From Spirogloea muscicola (lineage: Eukaryota > Streptophyta > Zygnematophyceae > Spirogloeales > Spirogloeaceae): 39,279 nucleotides of DNA. Under the pieces are notes generated by a model. The model saw only the letters and a list, made by a program, of their open reading frames with translations. It did not search any database and was not told the origin of the DNA. Of this stretch, positions 9,727 through 19,999 are shown piece by piece. The DNA lies in NCBI GenBank assembly GCA_009602725.1, contig WELB01000088.1:125714-164992 (forward strand), given 5' to 3'. Each line of letters opens with the position of its first letter. Position 1 is the stretch's first letter. Position numbers and translations under genes: made by a program.

Positions 9727-10884
9727 TGCGGCGCCACTCCTGGACAGGGGCATAGCCCTCGTAATGCTAGCTCCACTGTTGCTCCTGTGCTTACGTCGCT
9801 CTAGGATGCTGCCTGATCGTGGGCAATGGCATGCTGCCGCTCCACCCTCCATTCTCTAACAGCTCAGCATTGTTGATGCTACCCTTGCTGCGTAGTCCTC
9901 CACCCTTCGCATTGTGCGAGGCCCGCATTTATGCAGCTTTTAACAGCAGGTGCAGCCTGCCATGCCAGGCGGGTGCTCCCTGCGATTGACATAATGACCG
10001 CCGAACACTGGTGACTCTGAGACTGCTTCGATGCTTGCAGACACAAGCATTCTGTTCCAACGCTCGCTTGCTTCACTACCCGCAAAATTGACTTGCACGT
10101 GCCCCTGCAAGCTTGGGGCCACTGGTGCATTTGTGACCTCAGTAGTGCTCTGCTTACATCGACCTCTGAGGTTGACATCCCAAACAAAGCACATGATGAT
10201 TGACGACTGCATCTAGGAGAGTTGCTAGCGAGCCTGGTCGCTGTTAGTGCCTCGCCAGACTGATTGGCGATGACCATGGCTGCTATGAGCAAGTCGTGGC
10301 CAATGAAGTTGAAGTCCGGCCATCACCAGCCCCTTGCCTGCAGGAGGTAGCAGGCCTCCAGGAGGTAGCAGGGCAGACACGAGCTCGACACTAGATGCTG
10401 GTCAAGAGGGTGCTCAAGTGAGTGCTTGGAGTTGGCTATCAAGCAAGGTTGCGGACAAAGCGAGTAGGGGAGCTGCAGCAGCATCAGACTGCGAACCATT
10501 GCAGCGTGCCAAAAGAGCTGAACAAGCTGAGCCACGTTGGAGATGCTGGCGGCGAGATCTGCGCATGTCAGGTAGACATTCAGAGCGTGACATTGGAAGC
10601 CGCGTCTTGCAACGCTGCAAGGGACGTTGGTCTAGGAGTGCCTGCAAAAGAGTGGTGCTTCCAGCACCCAAAATTGGCCAGTAGTGGAAGCATCCAAGAG
10701 TGGTCGATGGGAGGGGCAGCGTGCAGGGGGAATGTTGACTAATTGCATAATCATCTCGAGCTAGCCCCCAATTGGCCCTCTACACAGCTTGCTACTCGAG
10801 TGTCGAGGAATGAAGGCACTTGCTTGCACTGGTGCCGGCTCAAAGGTCGTCACGTTGCTGCGGCAGAGGTGGTGGCGGCGCCGC
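9727..10884. other. Intergenic, no gene recognised
   Basis: Several frames of 60-137 codons overlap here on both strands, but none has a recognisable motif or consistent splice structure. A direct repeat of CAGGAGGTAGCAGG occurs twice at about 10341-10370. The region should contain the 3' UTRs of EMC6 and of the minus-strand Gly-rich gene. Confidence 0.5.
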
Positions 10885-11660
10885 TCAGAGCTCGAGCACA
10901 AAGCGCTTGGGCTCCTCCCTGCGGGGCTGGCGCACGCGGCGGTCGAGGCGGGTGCCGAGCCCGAAGCCGTAGCCGTAGCCGACGCCGAGGCCGCAGCCGG
11001 CGCCGACGCCGAAGACGAGGCGCAGGGAGCTCCAGGGCGTCGTGTGGAAGCCCGCGCCGCCGGTCAACGCCAAGCCTGCCACCACATTGATCCCAGCAGC
11101 ACCGCACACAACCATTAGCGACGCTGGCCACACCTCAGTTCGCGCCACAGCAGTGCTTTGTGGCGACCAGCAGTGCCAGAGACGCCACCTAACCCAAAAC
11201 CTAGACCTAGTAATCAAGACCTTGCTGAGCGAGGGCCAGTGCGGCGCGAAAGAGACAGTAGGAGAGTTAGTTCCGAGATCTACCACTGCCGTATCTCTAT
11301 TCAATTCTTCTACAGAGCACTCTATTACAATTCCACGCAAACCTTGTACACTCAAATTGGCATTCAATTCTCCTTCTTTTGCTATTGCTAAGTAACATCA
11401 AGGTAATGTATTGGATTGCAAATCCAAAGATGATGGTTTGATTCCGTCCTTGGCCTAGTAGCCATACCAATGCCCGCGCCGCAGCCAAGGCCGACAACGC
11501 CGGCAGGGCCGAAGTTGAGCGGCGGCGCGCTCTCGCCGGGCTGCTCCGTGTACAGCCGCGGTAGCGGCAGCGGGAAGCGGCCGCCTCCGCCGCCGCCGCC
11601 GCCGCTGCGCTCCGGCGGCCGCTTCTGGCGCTGCCGGATGCCGTCCCCAGGGGCCGCCGG
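10885..11660 (-). CDS. Glycine/cysteine-rich protein, partial at 5' end (2 exons visible)
   Basis: Two minus-strand exons join in frame: one from the gap edge (11660) to 11468, the other 11075-10885, with a GTATGG donor and CAG acceptor. The product has LNFGPAGVVGLGCGAGIG, then LALTGGAGFHTTPWSSLRLV, then FGVGAGCGLGVGYGYGFGLG, and ends in a basic tail (RRVRQPRREEPKRFVLEL). The alternating GxGxGCGxGxG pattern resembles small conserved plant/algal glycine-rich proteins that may insert in membranes through GxxxG-like helices; I cannot name the family, and no function is claimed. The 5' end lies in the assembly gap, beyond which the HPR/RAP gene runs the other way. The 392-bp intron contains a mitochondrial-type tRNA-Cys on the opposite strand. 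Confidence 0.7.
11386..11456 (+). tRNA. trnC-gca: Mitochondrial-type tRNA-Cys(GCA), nuclear insert
   Basis: A complete cloverleaf can be drawn: acceptor arm 11386-11392 with 11449-11455 (first pair T-C mismatched), D stem ACAT/ATGT, a perfect 5-bp anticodon stem TTGGA/TCCAA around the loop TTGCAAA (anticodon GCA), T stem GATGG/CCGTC with loop TTTGATT, and discriminator T. The sequence follows the plant mitochondrial trnC pattern closely rather than a nuclear tRNA-Cys. It lies antisense in the intron of the Gly-rich gene, only 11 nt from that intron's donor. AT-richer DNA before it (about 11290-11385) probably belongs to the same transferred piece. Expression is doubtful. Confidence 0.8.
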
Positions 11661-12215
11661 NNNNNNNNNNNNNNNNNNNNNNNNNNNNNNNNNNNNNNNN
11701 NNNNNNNNNNNNNNNNNNNNNNNNNNNNNNNNNNNNNNNNNNNNNNNNNNNNNNNNNNNNNNNNNNNNNNNNNNNNNNNNNNNNNNNNNNNNNNNNNNNN
11801 NNNNNNNNNNNNNNNNNNNNNNNNNNNNNNNNNNNNNNNNNNNNNNNNNNNNNNNNNNNNNNNNNNNNNNNNNNNNNNNNNNNNNNNNNNNNNNNNNNNN
11901 NNNNNNNNNNNNNNNNNNNNNNNNNNNNNNNNNNNNNNNNNNNNNNNNNNNNNNNNNNNNNNNNNNNNNNNNNNNNNNNNNNNNNNNNNNNNNNNNNNNN
12001 NNNNNNNNNNNNNNNNNNNNNNNNNNNNNNNNNNNNNNNNNNNNNNNNNNNNNNNNNNNNNNNNNNNNNNNNNNNNNNNNNNNNNNNNNNNNNNNNNNNN
12101 NNNNNNNNNNNNNNNNNNNNNNNNNNNNNNNNNNNNNNNNNNNNNNNNNNNNNNNNNNNNNNNNNNNNNNNNNNNNNNNNNNNNNNNNNNNNNNNNNNNN
12201 NNNNNNNNNNNNNNN
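11661..12215. other. Assembly gap (555 N)
   Basis: The run of N hides the 5' exon(s) of the minus-strand Gly-rich gene and at least part of the 5' end of the plus-strand HPR/RAP gene. Both gap edges are GGC/GCC-rich, which probably caused the gap. Confidence 0.99.
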
Positions 12216-15200
12216 GGCAGCGGCGGCGGCGGCGGCGGCAGCCGGCGGTGGTGAAGCGCACGGTGTGGCCACCGGCGAGGCCGCAGCCCGCGAGGTCACG
12301 CGCATCCTGACGGCCGCCCGCAGCCTGGACGAGGTGAGCGCCGCGTCCCGCCGTCGCCGCCGCCGCAGCAGCCGCCGCCGCCGCCGCCGGCATTGGCCGC
12401 CCAACAAAGCTCACTGGTGCAGCACCGCCTTCCTGGTGGGCGCCTGGCCCGCCGGCAGCTGCTGGCAGCGGTGGACGCGCACCGAGACCGCCTCAGCACC
12501 GTCAGCGCCTGCACCGCATTCCACCGCGTCGCTCGCCACGCGCGGGCCGACGCCGCATCCGGCGGCGGCGGCAGCGGCGGCGGCGTCTCGGCCGCACTCC
12601 AGGCGCACCCCACAGTGCGCTGGCTGGCCGCCCGCGTGGAGGCGGAGCTGCCGCTGTGCGGCACGCAGGCCCTGGCGAACGTCGCGTGGTACCACCGCCG
12701 CTCGAATCGAACCCAGACCTCAGAGTCGAGAAGCTCGCAGAGGCCCACCAGGCTGCAGCCCTCACAAGCGGCGCTGGGCGTGGACGATGGCCGGCTGCTG
12801 CAGGGCCCACTCGAACGCCCACCACGGGTCCGCGGACCTCATGGCCAAGGTGGCCGTCGCGGCAGCGCGGCAGGCGGAAGCTTTCCGGCCACTGGAGGTC
12901 GCCATTCTGGTCAGCACCTTGCACAGAGCTCAGCGGCATTCTGGCGCTGTGCAGAATGCAGCAGTCGTCGTCCACACAAAATGTCTCAAGTATGAGTCGA
13001 GGAGTCCAACAATCGCCGACCATTGACGCCCAATGGTCGTGTTCTGGGCTCTCCTGCAGCTGCACGCTTTCGCCAAGGCCAACAATCGATGTCCAGAGCT
13101 TCTCGCAACCTTACGGCAGCGCCGGATCCTCGGCCGGCTGCCCGAGTTCACTGTGCGCCAGGTCATGGAGGTTGCGTGGTATGTATTACTTGAAGCAACA
13201 TCTGGATACTGGTCACAGTCCTGTGCTCATCTTCTGTATTGTAGTCTAGCCGCAGATATCTGCAACTATGAATTGGACAATTAAGTGGATGATTAGTGTG
13301 ACAGCGAGCTTGTATTACATGCACGTGTATCATTATGTCTTCAAGCTTGAGATGCACCCCGTTGCAGGCTGTGCGCTGTAGCAAGCAGCTTGCGTGATCT
13401 ACTTCACACATTGAAGGCTTAAGGTCTAGGGTTAGAGTTAGAAGTTACGGGCATGTGAGACAACTCCTGCACTTCACATCCTCTGGATCTACCTGCCCGC
13501 CTGCCTATGCGCTCAGGGCTCGTGATGCATCCCTGCTCGCCGCTTTACGACGGCGTCCCACCTCGTCAGATGGTGCTCCCGCAGGGCCCATGCGAAGCTG
13601 GGAGAAGCAGATGACGCTCTCTTCCTGGAACTCGCTGAGCACGTCGTCGTGACGATTGGCGAGTTCGACTCTCACTGCCTCTCCAGCCTGGCTTGGTGAG
13701 CCAGCCCACGGGCCCCATGGCGTTCTTGCAATTCTGAAGCCAGTGTTTCAGGTCACCTTGTGCACCTCTCCTCCTTTTTCGCGCTAGGCAGTCATCATGT
13801 ACCACATCTGTGTCAGTGCAGGGCCTTTGCAAAGGCTGGCCGCTGTGATTGGCCACTCTTTGAGGCAATTGCTGGGCAAGCAGTGGCGCATATGGGGAGC
13901 TGCAGCCCACAAGACGTCTCCCTGCTGGCTTGGTATTGCTCCATCAAGGACAAGCTCAGTGGGCACCCCCTTGTTTTAGCCAGCACTTACAGAATCATCT
14001 AATCAGACTCGCAATACATCTATGGAGTTGCAGTGCCATCGCCAACGCTTGGATCTCTTGTCCACCTCTACTTCTTTTTATTACAAGGGCACTCCTGCTG
14101 TGGTGGCAGGTCCTTTGCAAAGATCCAGTCCTTGTCAGCAACCTCTGCTCGGCAGGCTGCGCTCTCTGCTTCGGCTACCTTGGCCAGCCGCATGGAGGTG
14201 GTCCAAAGCACCGCCAGCGACAGTCTGCCACGACGAGGGCGGCCTTGCTGTCAGGAGCTCTTCCGTGCTCTTGCAAGACGGGCAGTCGACATCATGCCCA
14301 CATTTCCGGCACAGGCGCTCTCAAACACGATCTGGTCAGTCCATAGACAAACACGTTATGGAGCCCTAGTTGGGCCCCCCTTGAGCTTGTCAGATCCTTG
14401 AGCTTGTCAGATCACATTGACTTTGCTTCTGACATTCTTTGGGATTCGCCATGACAATGTCACTGCTCGTCACATAAACGGGCGGTGCACCTTTTGCAGG
14501 GCATTCGCGACGGTTGGTGTGGCGGATGAGCCTCTACTGGAGGCCTTGGCAGCTGAGAGCTTGCGCAAGCTGCCCACATTTAAGACCCAGGCGCTGGCAA
14601 ACACTGCATGGTACCTGCAGATTCCGTCGGTTCTGATACACAGACGGTCAACCTGTAATTGAGCAGTCTGCTGGCATCATACTACTTCTACGTTTTGAGA
14701 GTCTGAAGCTGACGTAAATTGCTGTGTATGAAGTGTGACCTCACCTAATCTTGGGAGTGGCCGATGATTTTGACCGACTCACCTTTGTTCCTATTGCCAG
14801 GGCCTTTGCAACGCTGCGTTGGAGCAAACCAGACCTCTTAGACGCCATTGCAGTACGCTGCGAGGGCCTGCTTGAGCAATTTCATGACCACTCGCTCTCC
14901 TCTCTCGCCTTTGCGCTGGCCACGCTAGCGCACCCTGCCCCTCAGTTGTATGCCGCAATCTCCGACGAGGTCGAGTCTGCAACTATGACTTCTTGCATAC
15001 TCTCATGGCAAGCAATGTGTTTGAGGCTCAGCTCAGGCCTGCTCCTCCACTCAGCTCAAATCAAGCTCAGCTTCTACTGTTCCTAGCAGGGTCTTGAGTC
15101 TCTGCGAGCACCCTCTTGAGTCTCTGCAAGCACCCTCTACTTAAGGGCTTTAGGAAAGCATCTGACCTGGCCCAGCAATGTGCGCGCCAGGTCGGCAAGC

Positions 15201-16591
15201 GCCTGGCGAGTGGTGGGCTTGGGAAGCGAGCAATGGTGGTGATTGCGTGGAGCCTGGTGACACAAGGCGAGCTCTCGCCGCAAGTGTTCCCGTCCTTGAG
15301 GCGTCACCTGGCAGACGCCACAGATCTGACACCCAATGAGCTGTGCCAGCTCTATCAGGCAAGTGGATGTGGGACACGAAGTCATAATACTTGATCTTGC
15401 ACGCGACGTTGTCTAGGCAGTGCAAACAACTGAGGCCCGGGGTTTGTGTGAGCTCAGATAGAGCTGGCTTTGAGTGTGGAGGCGCCGGGCATTGGTGAGC
15501 GATTCCCTGCCCAGGTCGGGGAGGACGCCTATTTCCACGGACTGTGGCTCAGCGGATACACCAAGCAGCAGGCCAAGGTCAACCCGGCAGCCTGCCATTA
15601 GCTCAGTCTTTGTCAGGAGACAAGCTGATTGCTTCTTACTAATGTGTTCCTTGAAAAGAGGTCATCTACATGCAGTGCAACCTCCTATTTTGACAATCGC
15701 CTGTGTAAATGAGAACTTGAGAGTCTGGGCTGCTCTACGACTCATTATTGTGCATTCCTGAAGGCCGCCAAGTGCAAGTTGAAAGGATTGAAGTGCAACC
15801 CTTCTGCAGACCTGCTGGGACCTCGCCAATCAGCTGGGCAAGCGGCAGGTGTCGGGCTTTCAGGCTAGCGTTTCGCAGGCCCTGACGGGGCTTGGAGTGA
15901 AGCATCACACAGAGTACCAGGACGGAGACTACAGCATTGACATGGCCGTTCTGCCCGCTCCTGGCCAGCGTGGTGCTGTCAGGATTGCCATTGAAGCAGA
16001 CGGCCCCAGCCACTTTGCCGCAAACAAAGAGCAGCGGCCGCTGGGGCCCACGTTGCTGAAGACACGCCTGCTGCAACGCCTCGGTTGGCTTGTCGTGCAG
16101 GCAAGCAACTCACACTGAGAGGAATACAATGGCAAGCTCATAAGGCAGACCTGAAGGATGCTCATGCATGCAGCTTCTCGACAAGGTTGACCTTGTCTTT
16201 GGCAGGACCTAATGTACACCTGATGCTGAGTCATTATTGCTGAGCCACCAGCGCTTGTTGACATGCGGTCCAGATTCCCTACTACGAGTGGGAGGCTTTG
16301 TGCAGCGATGCCAAACGGGAGGCCTATTTGTCTGCTCGGGTATGCTGCCACCTGCCTCAGATGGTTACGGCTTCTGACAGGCCCACCGAGGCAACGGATG
16401 TGAGTGTGGGTGAGAGCAGAAGCTTGTCTGTAGCAGCAGGACACATGCTGCCACGCTTGGAAGAGTTGGCAGCGGCGGGGCTTGAGGACCGGAAAGGGAA
16501 GCCAAGAGGCAGGCTGAAGCTGCTCAGGGACGCGGCCATCCAGCGAGGCCTGGCTGGAAGATTTGTAGGCAAGGAGCGGGAGGCAGACTGA
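12216..16591 (+). CDS. Heptatricopeptide-repeat (HPR) RAP-domain protein, at least 13 exons, 5' partial
   Basis: Putative organelle RNA-binding protein. Exons by eye: -12333, 12459-12688, 12804-12909, 13060-13178, 13585-13695, 13822-13932, 14110-14334, 14500-14610, 14801-about 14975/15030 (donor unresolved), about 15155-15358, 15458-15577, 15810-16100, 16274-16591. After a poly-Ala start and EVTRILTAARSLDE come helical repeats closing on motifs such as QALANTAW, DVSLLAW and CLSSLAW, followed by AFAKxG. The 111-nt exons (37 codons) at 13585, 13822 and 14500 equal one heptatricopeptide repeat. The RAP domain spans the last two exons: DYSIDMAVLP, IAIEADGPSHF, LLKTRLLQRLGWLVVQ, then IPYYEWEAL. 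Two introns use GC donors (after 15358 and 16100). Related proteins process or stabilise plastid and mitochondrial RNA; target and compartment are unknown here. Confidence 0.85.
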
Positions 16592-16759
16592 CATGGCAAG
16601 AAGCAGTGGCCATATTGGGGACTGCTCTGTACACTGTGCATACTGCTACTGAGTTGAGGCATGTCTCAATGGTCACAGCTCCTCTTTGGAGCGTCAAGCA
16701 AAGAAAGGCAACTGAAGTCCGTGAACATGGTGATTCCTGCCCCCCTACTAGGAAAATTG

Positions 16760-16764
16760 TGTAA
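16760..16764 (+). terminator. Candidate poly(A) signal TGTAA of the HPR/RAP gene
   Basis: TGTAA lies about 170 nt after the stop of the RAP exon. Another TGTAA follows near 16806, just before an AT-rich stretch (about 16820-16843). Confidence 0.4.
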
Positions 16765-17537
16765 CGTCTGTCATCTGTCTAGGTCCACATGGCACGTCCC
16801 AACTATGTAAATTGGAGTTGATTTATATATATTTATTATTAGGCGCATCAAGGAAGCTGGGGTGAGCAAGAGAAGGCCGACACAAGTTGACGGGCTGGCG
16901 AGGAAGGCCAGCGTGACAACATTCGGTTCCCAGCAACTGAAATCGCCCAATGCACTAGAACTTTAGGTGATGAATGAGCCACTTATGTAAAAGCATGGGC
17001 AGTTGGAGCTGCTAGATTGCCACGGAGGGGTCTTGGATGAGGGTGGGCCTCCCGCTCGCTTTGTCAACCGGCAGCACGTAGTAGTGCTAGTATGGTTGAG
17101 CTCCTGTGCAGCTAGCCAAGGGCTCCACAAAGCTGGAGGCAGGGAAGCTACTGATGCTCTTTTTCTAAAGTAGGAGCCACGAGAGAGTGAGAAGGCCTTC
17201 AGAAGTGGCGGAAAGAATGCTATTAGCCAGCCCAAGAAGAGCGCATCACATTCAGTGTCAGACCAAGTCACATTTTTCTAAAATAACGTGAAGTATAGGA
17301 AGAATAGTAAGTCAAGGTATGGGCTCATCCGTGGGTACTATTGTCACACTTTGTCACCTTAGCCACCTTAGATAGCACCTTCGTTGTATGTAGCCCTATA
17401 TTTTTGCACTAATTTGCCTGAAAACGTGGCCTCCCTTTCAGTTCATGTATACCGCGCGCCTTCTCTCTTTCTCGGTACTTCAACGCCGCTGGCTCGTGGG
17501 CCCAAGTATATCGCATGCGACTTTCAATCTCCCTACA
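16765..17537. other. Repeat-flanking DNA without a recognised gene
   Basis: No coding signal. Around 17165-17280 there is a half-copy of the element tail (TTAGCCAGCCCAAGAAGAG, minus-oriented) followed by a diverged CAGACCAAG segment, so at least this part derives from a retroelement 3' UTR. Confidence 0.35.
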
Positions 17538-17775
17538 GCGGTCCATGGCCCACGCTTTGCACCTGCATGCTAACCGTGCTCTCGCTGCAGCCTTTGGCTT
17601 TCGTCAGGAGGATTGTTTTCCGGCAGCTAGTTTGTCGGATTTGAGGCTCCTCACTCGTAGCTACTGAGTGGTCAATCCTCCACCCGTTCTGCCATAGCGC
17701 TTAAGACTCCTCCGTCATCTGGCCCCTTCGAACCTTTGTCATTCTTATCGGGCTGGCTTTTCACAGCCCTTGCCC
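17538..17775 (+). mobile_element. RLE element 3'-end fragment with hairpin tail
   Basis: From 17538 an open frame encodes the shared RLE-element C-terminus (QRSMAHALHLHANRALAAAF, then FRQEDCFPAASLSDLRLLTR, SY, stop near 17667). The 3' UTR continues with CCCTTCGAACCTTTGTCATTC and a GGGCTGG/CAGCCC hairpin at about 17750-17771. The 5' side is truncated. It is closest to the fragment at 25740. Confidence 0.75.
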
Positions 17776-17814
17776 CCATTGGGGTAGCCACTTTCTTCTT
17801 ACTCGTAGTCCGCC

Positions 17815-18174
17815 AAGCGGCGGGCGTCAAGGAACCGGAATACTCGAATCACCCCTGGTAGACGAGTTTGTCCCACTTGCCGTCGACGACCACGGAGCTT
17901 TTAGGACAAAATGGCTTGACCTGCTTCACCGCCTTGCGTGGCGTGCAGTGGCCCGCCGCCACGGGCAGCAGAGCGAGCAGCCTGGCTTCCATGTCGCCGG
18001 GTCCCTCGCTCAATCTTTCGGATACGCTTGGCCATTCCCTTGCAGCGGTCCCTTGCCTTCGCAGTTCACTTGCGCGCAGGCCGCGCTTTGGCTGCGGCCT
18101 CCGGTTTCCGTCAGGGCGACGTCTATCCGCCTGCTAGCTACTCCGATTTGCATCTTCTGACTAGAGGTTACTGA
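17815..18174 (+). mobile_element. C-family RLE element 3' end (C1), decayed
   Basis: This matches the second half of the endonuclease domain and the C-terminus. The conserved DEFVPLAVD-HGAF block, KWLDLLHRLA, ARRHGQQSEQPGF and AGSLAQ are visible, but in more than one frame, and the series ends SDLHLLTRGY with a stop at 18174. Compared with C2 (19527-19847) it has lost bases near 17855 and 18030. It is followed directly by the tandem tail array. Confidence 0.75.
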
Positions 18175-18910
18175 GAGTCCCCTTGCTGCCGTCTTAGCAC
18201 TTAGTACCTCGCTTTGCTGCTTATTTCTCTGCTGCTTGCCCAGACCCTATCCTCAATGGGCGAGCCCTTCGCTTTTCTGCGCCATTTGGCTCCTTCAGAC
18301 TCCTTTCAGCTCCTTCCATTTGGGCTGGCCTCTCCCCGCCACCAATCAATCTGGCCGGGCTTCTTCAGCAAAGAAGTTGACAAGGTTCAAAGGGGCCCGT
18401 CTACTCCCGTTCTGAGATAGCTCTCTGTACCTCTCTAAGAATACGTGCACCGCAAGCATGATCTTGGCTGCTGCTTTTCTCTGCTGCTTTCCCAGCCCCT
18501 ATCCTCAATGGGCGAGCCCTTCTCTTTCTGCGCCATCCGGCTCCTTCAGACCTTGTCCATTCCTTGGGCTGGCCTCTCCCAGCCACCAGTCAATTGGGCC
18601 GCGCTTCTTCCGCAAAGAAGTTGACAGGGTTCAAAGGGGCCCGTCTACACCCGTTCTGAGATAGCTCTCTGTACCTCTCTAAATATACGTGCACCGCGAG
18701 CACCTTCTTGGCTGCTGCTTTTCTCTGCTGCTTTCCCAGCCCTATCCTCAATGTGCAAGCCCTTCTCTTTCTGCGCCATCCGGCTCCTTCAGGCCTTGTC
18801 TATTCCTTTGGGCTGGCCTCTCCCAGCCACCAGTCAATTTGGCCGCCCTTTCTTTCGCAAACAAATTGACAAGGTTTAAAGGGGCCCGTCTGCACCCGTT
18901 CTGAGATACC
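18175..18910 (+). repeat. Three tandem copies of a ~244-bp element tail
   Basis: Three direct repeats are recognised by the words GTTCTGAGATA at 18409, 18653 and 18898, spaced 244 and 245 bp. Each unit contains CCCTATCCTCAATG, GCGAGCCC, GGCTCCTTCAGRC, then a GGGCTGGCCTCTCCCAGCC-like hairpin (first unit CCCGCC) and CCACCARTCAAT. The first unit follows the stop of C1. Units therefore fuse a type i tail with a type ii tail. Unequal exchange or repeated retrotransposition could have made the array. Confidence 0.8.
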
Positions 18911-18959
18911 TCTCTAAAATTTCGTGCAAGCCCGAGCACCTTCTTCTTGGAGAGGAAGG

Positions 18960-19034
18960 GGCTTCCAGAAGAAAGGGCTCGCCCATTGAGGATAGGGGCT
19001 GGACAAGCCAGCCCAAAAAAGAATGAACAAAGAA
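18960..19034 (-). mobile_element. Solo hairpin tail (type i, minus)
   Basis: The segment GCTCGCCCATTGAGGATAGG, then GGCTGG-acaa-GCCAGCC, then an A-rich stretch with GAATGAACAAAG and ACGAGAAG is the reverse complement of the B-family 3' UTR. It abuts the oppositely oriented B fragment at 19035. Confidence 0.7.
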
Positions 19035-19235
19035 CGAGAAGAGGGCTCCCACTTCCAGGAGCCCAGCATCTCTGATCTGCGGCTGCTTAGCAGGGGTTAC
19101 TGAGTGTCTCGTAGCTGCTTTGTTTCTGTTTCTTAGCGCTTCCCCTGGCCCCCTTCTCGTACTCTGTTCATTCTTTTTCGGGCTAATTGTTCCAGCCTTT
19201 ATTCTCACTGGGCGAGCACTTTCTTCCAGAAAAGG
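19035..19235 (+). mobile_element. B-family RLE element 3' end (B3)
   Basis: The insertion begins with the last dozen codons of the B polyprotein (QEPSISDLRLLSRGY, stop near 19101). The whole B-type 3' UTR follows: GCGCTTCCCCTGGCCCCCTT, CTCGTACTCTGTTCATTC, a degraded hairpin (GGGCTAATTGTTCCAGCC) and a diverged ATTCTCACTGGGCGAGCAC end. Confidence 0.75.
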
Positions 19236-19350
19236 GCGGTGGCTGAGAGAGGCGAGCCCAGCGGAAACATGAACAAAATTCGAAGGGGCCAGGGGAAAAT
19301 GCTAATAACACAGGAAATCAAGTAGCTATGAAAGTCTCAGTAATAGAGAG
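19236..19350 (-). mobile_element. B-family tail (minus), truncated at the stop codon
   Basis: Read on the minus strand this starts at the ATTACTGAGA of the B stop region and runs through CCCCTGGCCCCTTCGAATTT and TGTTCATG toward the hairpin. It contains the variant GGGCTCGCC rather than a clean GGCTGG arm. Its start coincides with the left border of C2. Confidence 0.5.
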
Positions 19351-19970
19351 ACAAACTCGTCTCCCACCGGGTGATCGAAGTACTTCCGTTCCTTTTCGCC
19401 CGCCGCTTGGCCGACTGCGTAGCCCGCCTCCTCCGACGAGCGTTTTGCGCTGCTGGAAACAAAGCTGTCAGTTGTGACGACGTCTGCGATGAGCCGAGGC
19501 CCCCCGCCGAGCGCGCTGGCGACGAGGTGGGAGACGAGTTTGTTCCACTGGCAGTCGACGTGCACGGAGCCTTTGGCTCGAAATGGCTTGACTTGCTTCA
19601 CCGCCTGGCGCGGCGTGCAGCGGCCCGCCGCCTCGGGCAGCAGAGCGAGCAGCCCGGCTTCAACGTCGCCGGGTCCCTCGCACAAGTCTTCCGTGTGCGT
19701 TTGGCCGTCTCGATGCAGCGGTCCCTTGCCTTCGCGGTTCACTTGCGCGCAGGCCGAGCTTTGACGGCGGCCTCCGGCTTCCGTCAGGGCGACGTCTTTC
19801 CGCCAACTAGCTACTCGGACTTGCATCTCCTGACTAGAGGGTACTGAGCGTTCCCTGGCTGATGTCTTAGTCCTAGTCGTTCGCACTCAGGCTCCCTCAG
19901 ACCTCGTCCATTCCTTTGGGCTGGCCTTTCCCAGCCACCAGTCAATCTGGCCGCGCTTCTGTTGAGAACA
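19351..19970 (+). mobile_element. C-family RLE element (C2) with inverted 5' part
   Basis: From 19527 a plus-strand frame encodes GDEFVPLAVDVHGAFGSKWL and continues intact to SDLHLLTRGY and the stop at 19847, then a 3' UTR with the GGGCTGGCCTTTCCCAGCC hairpin at about 19919-19937. The part 19351-19526 is the same element in reverse: on the minus strand it reads RLIADVVTTDSF, GEKERKYFDHPVGDEFV. The inverted and direct parts meet at one point of the element and share the 17-bp word GTGGGAGACGAGTTTGT (19352-19368 minus, 19527-19543 plus). A long frame spanning both parts is therefore an artefact. Confidence 0.75.
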
Positions 19971-19999
19971 GCGAGAGGAGAGGGCGGTGGATTTATTTT

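Noticed and set aside
10334-10742. Overlapping plus-strand frames of 106 and 116 codons
   Set aside because: No motif, no splice logic and low-complexity starts; kept as unassigned intergenic DNA.
11388-13026. Long frames across the first gap
   Set aside because: They include 555 N and join the antisense of one gene to the sense of another.
19371-19847. 158-codon plus-strand frame as a gene
   Set aside because: Its first third is the reverse complement of an endonuclease segment and its last two thirds are the C2 C-terminus; it is a chimera of element parts.
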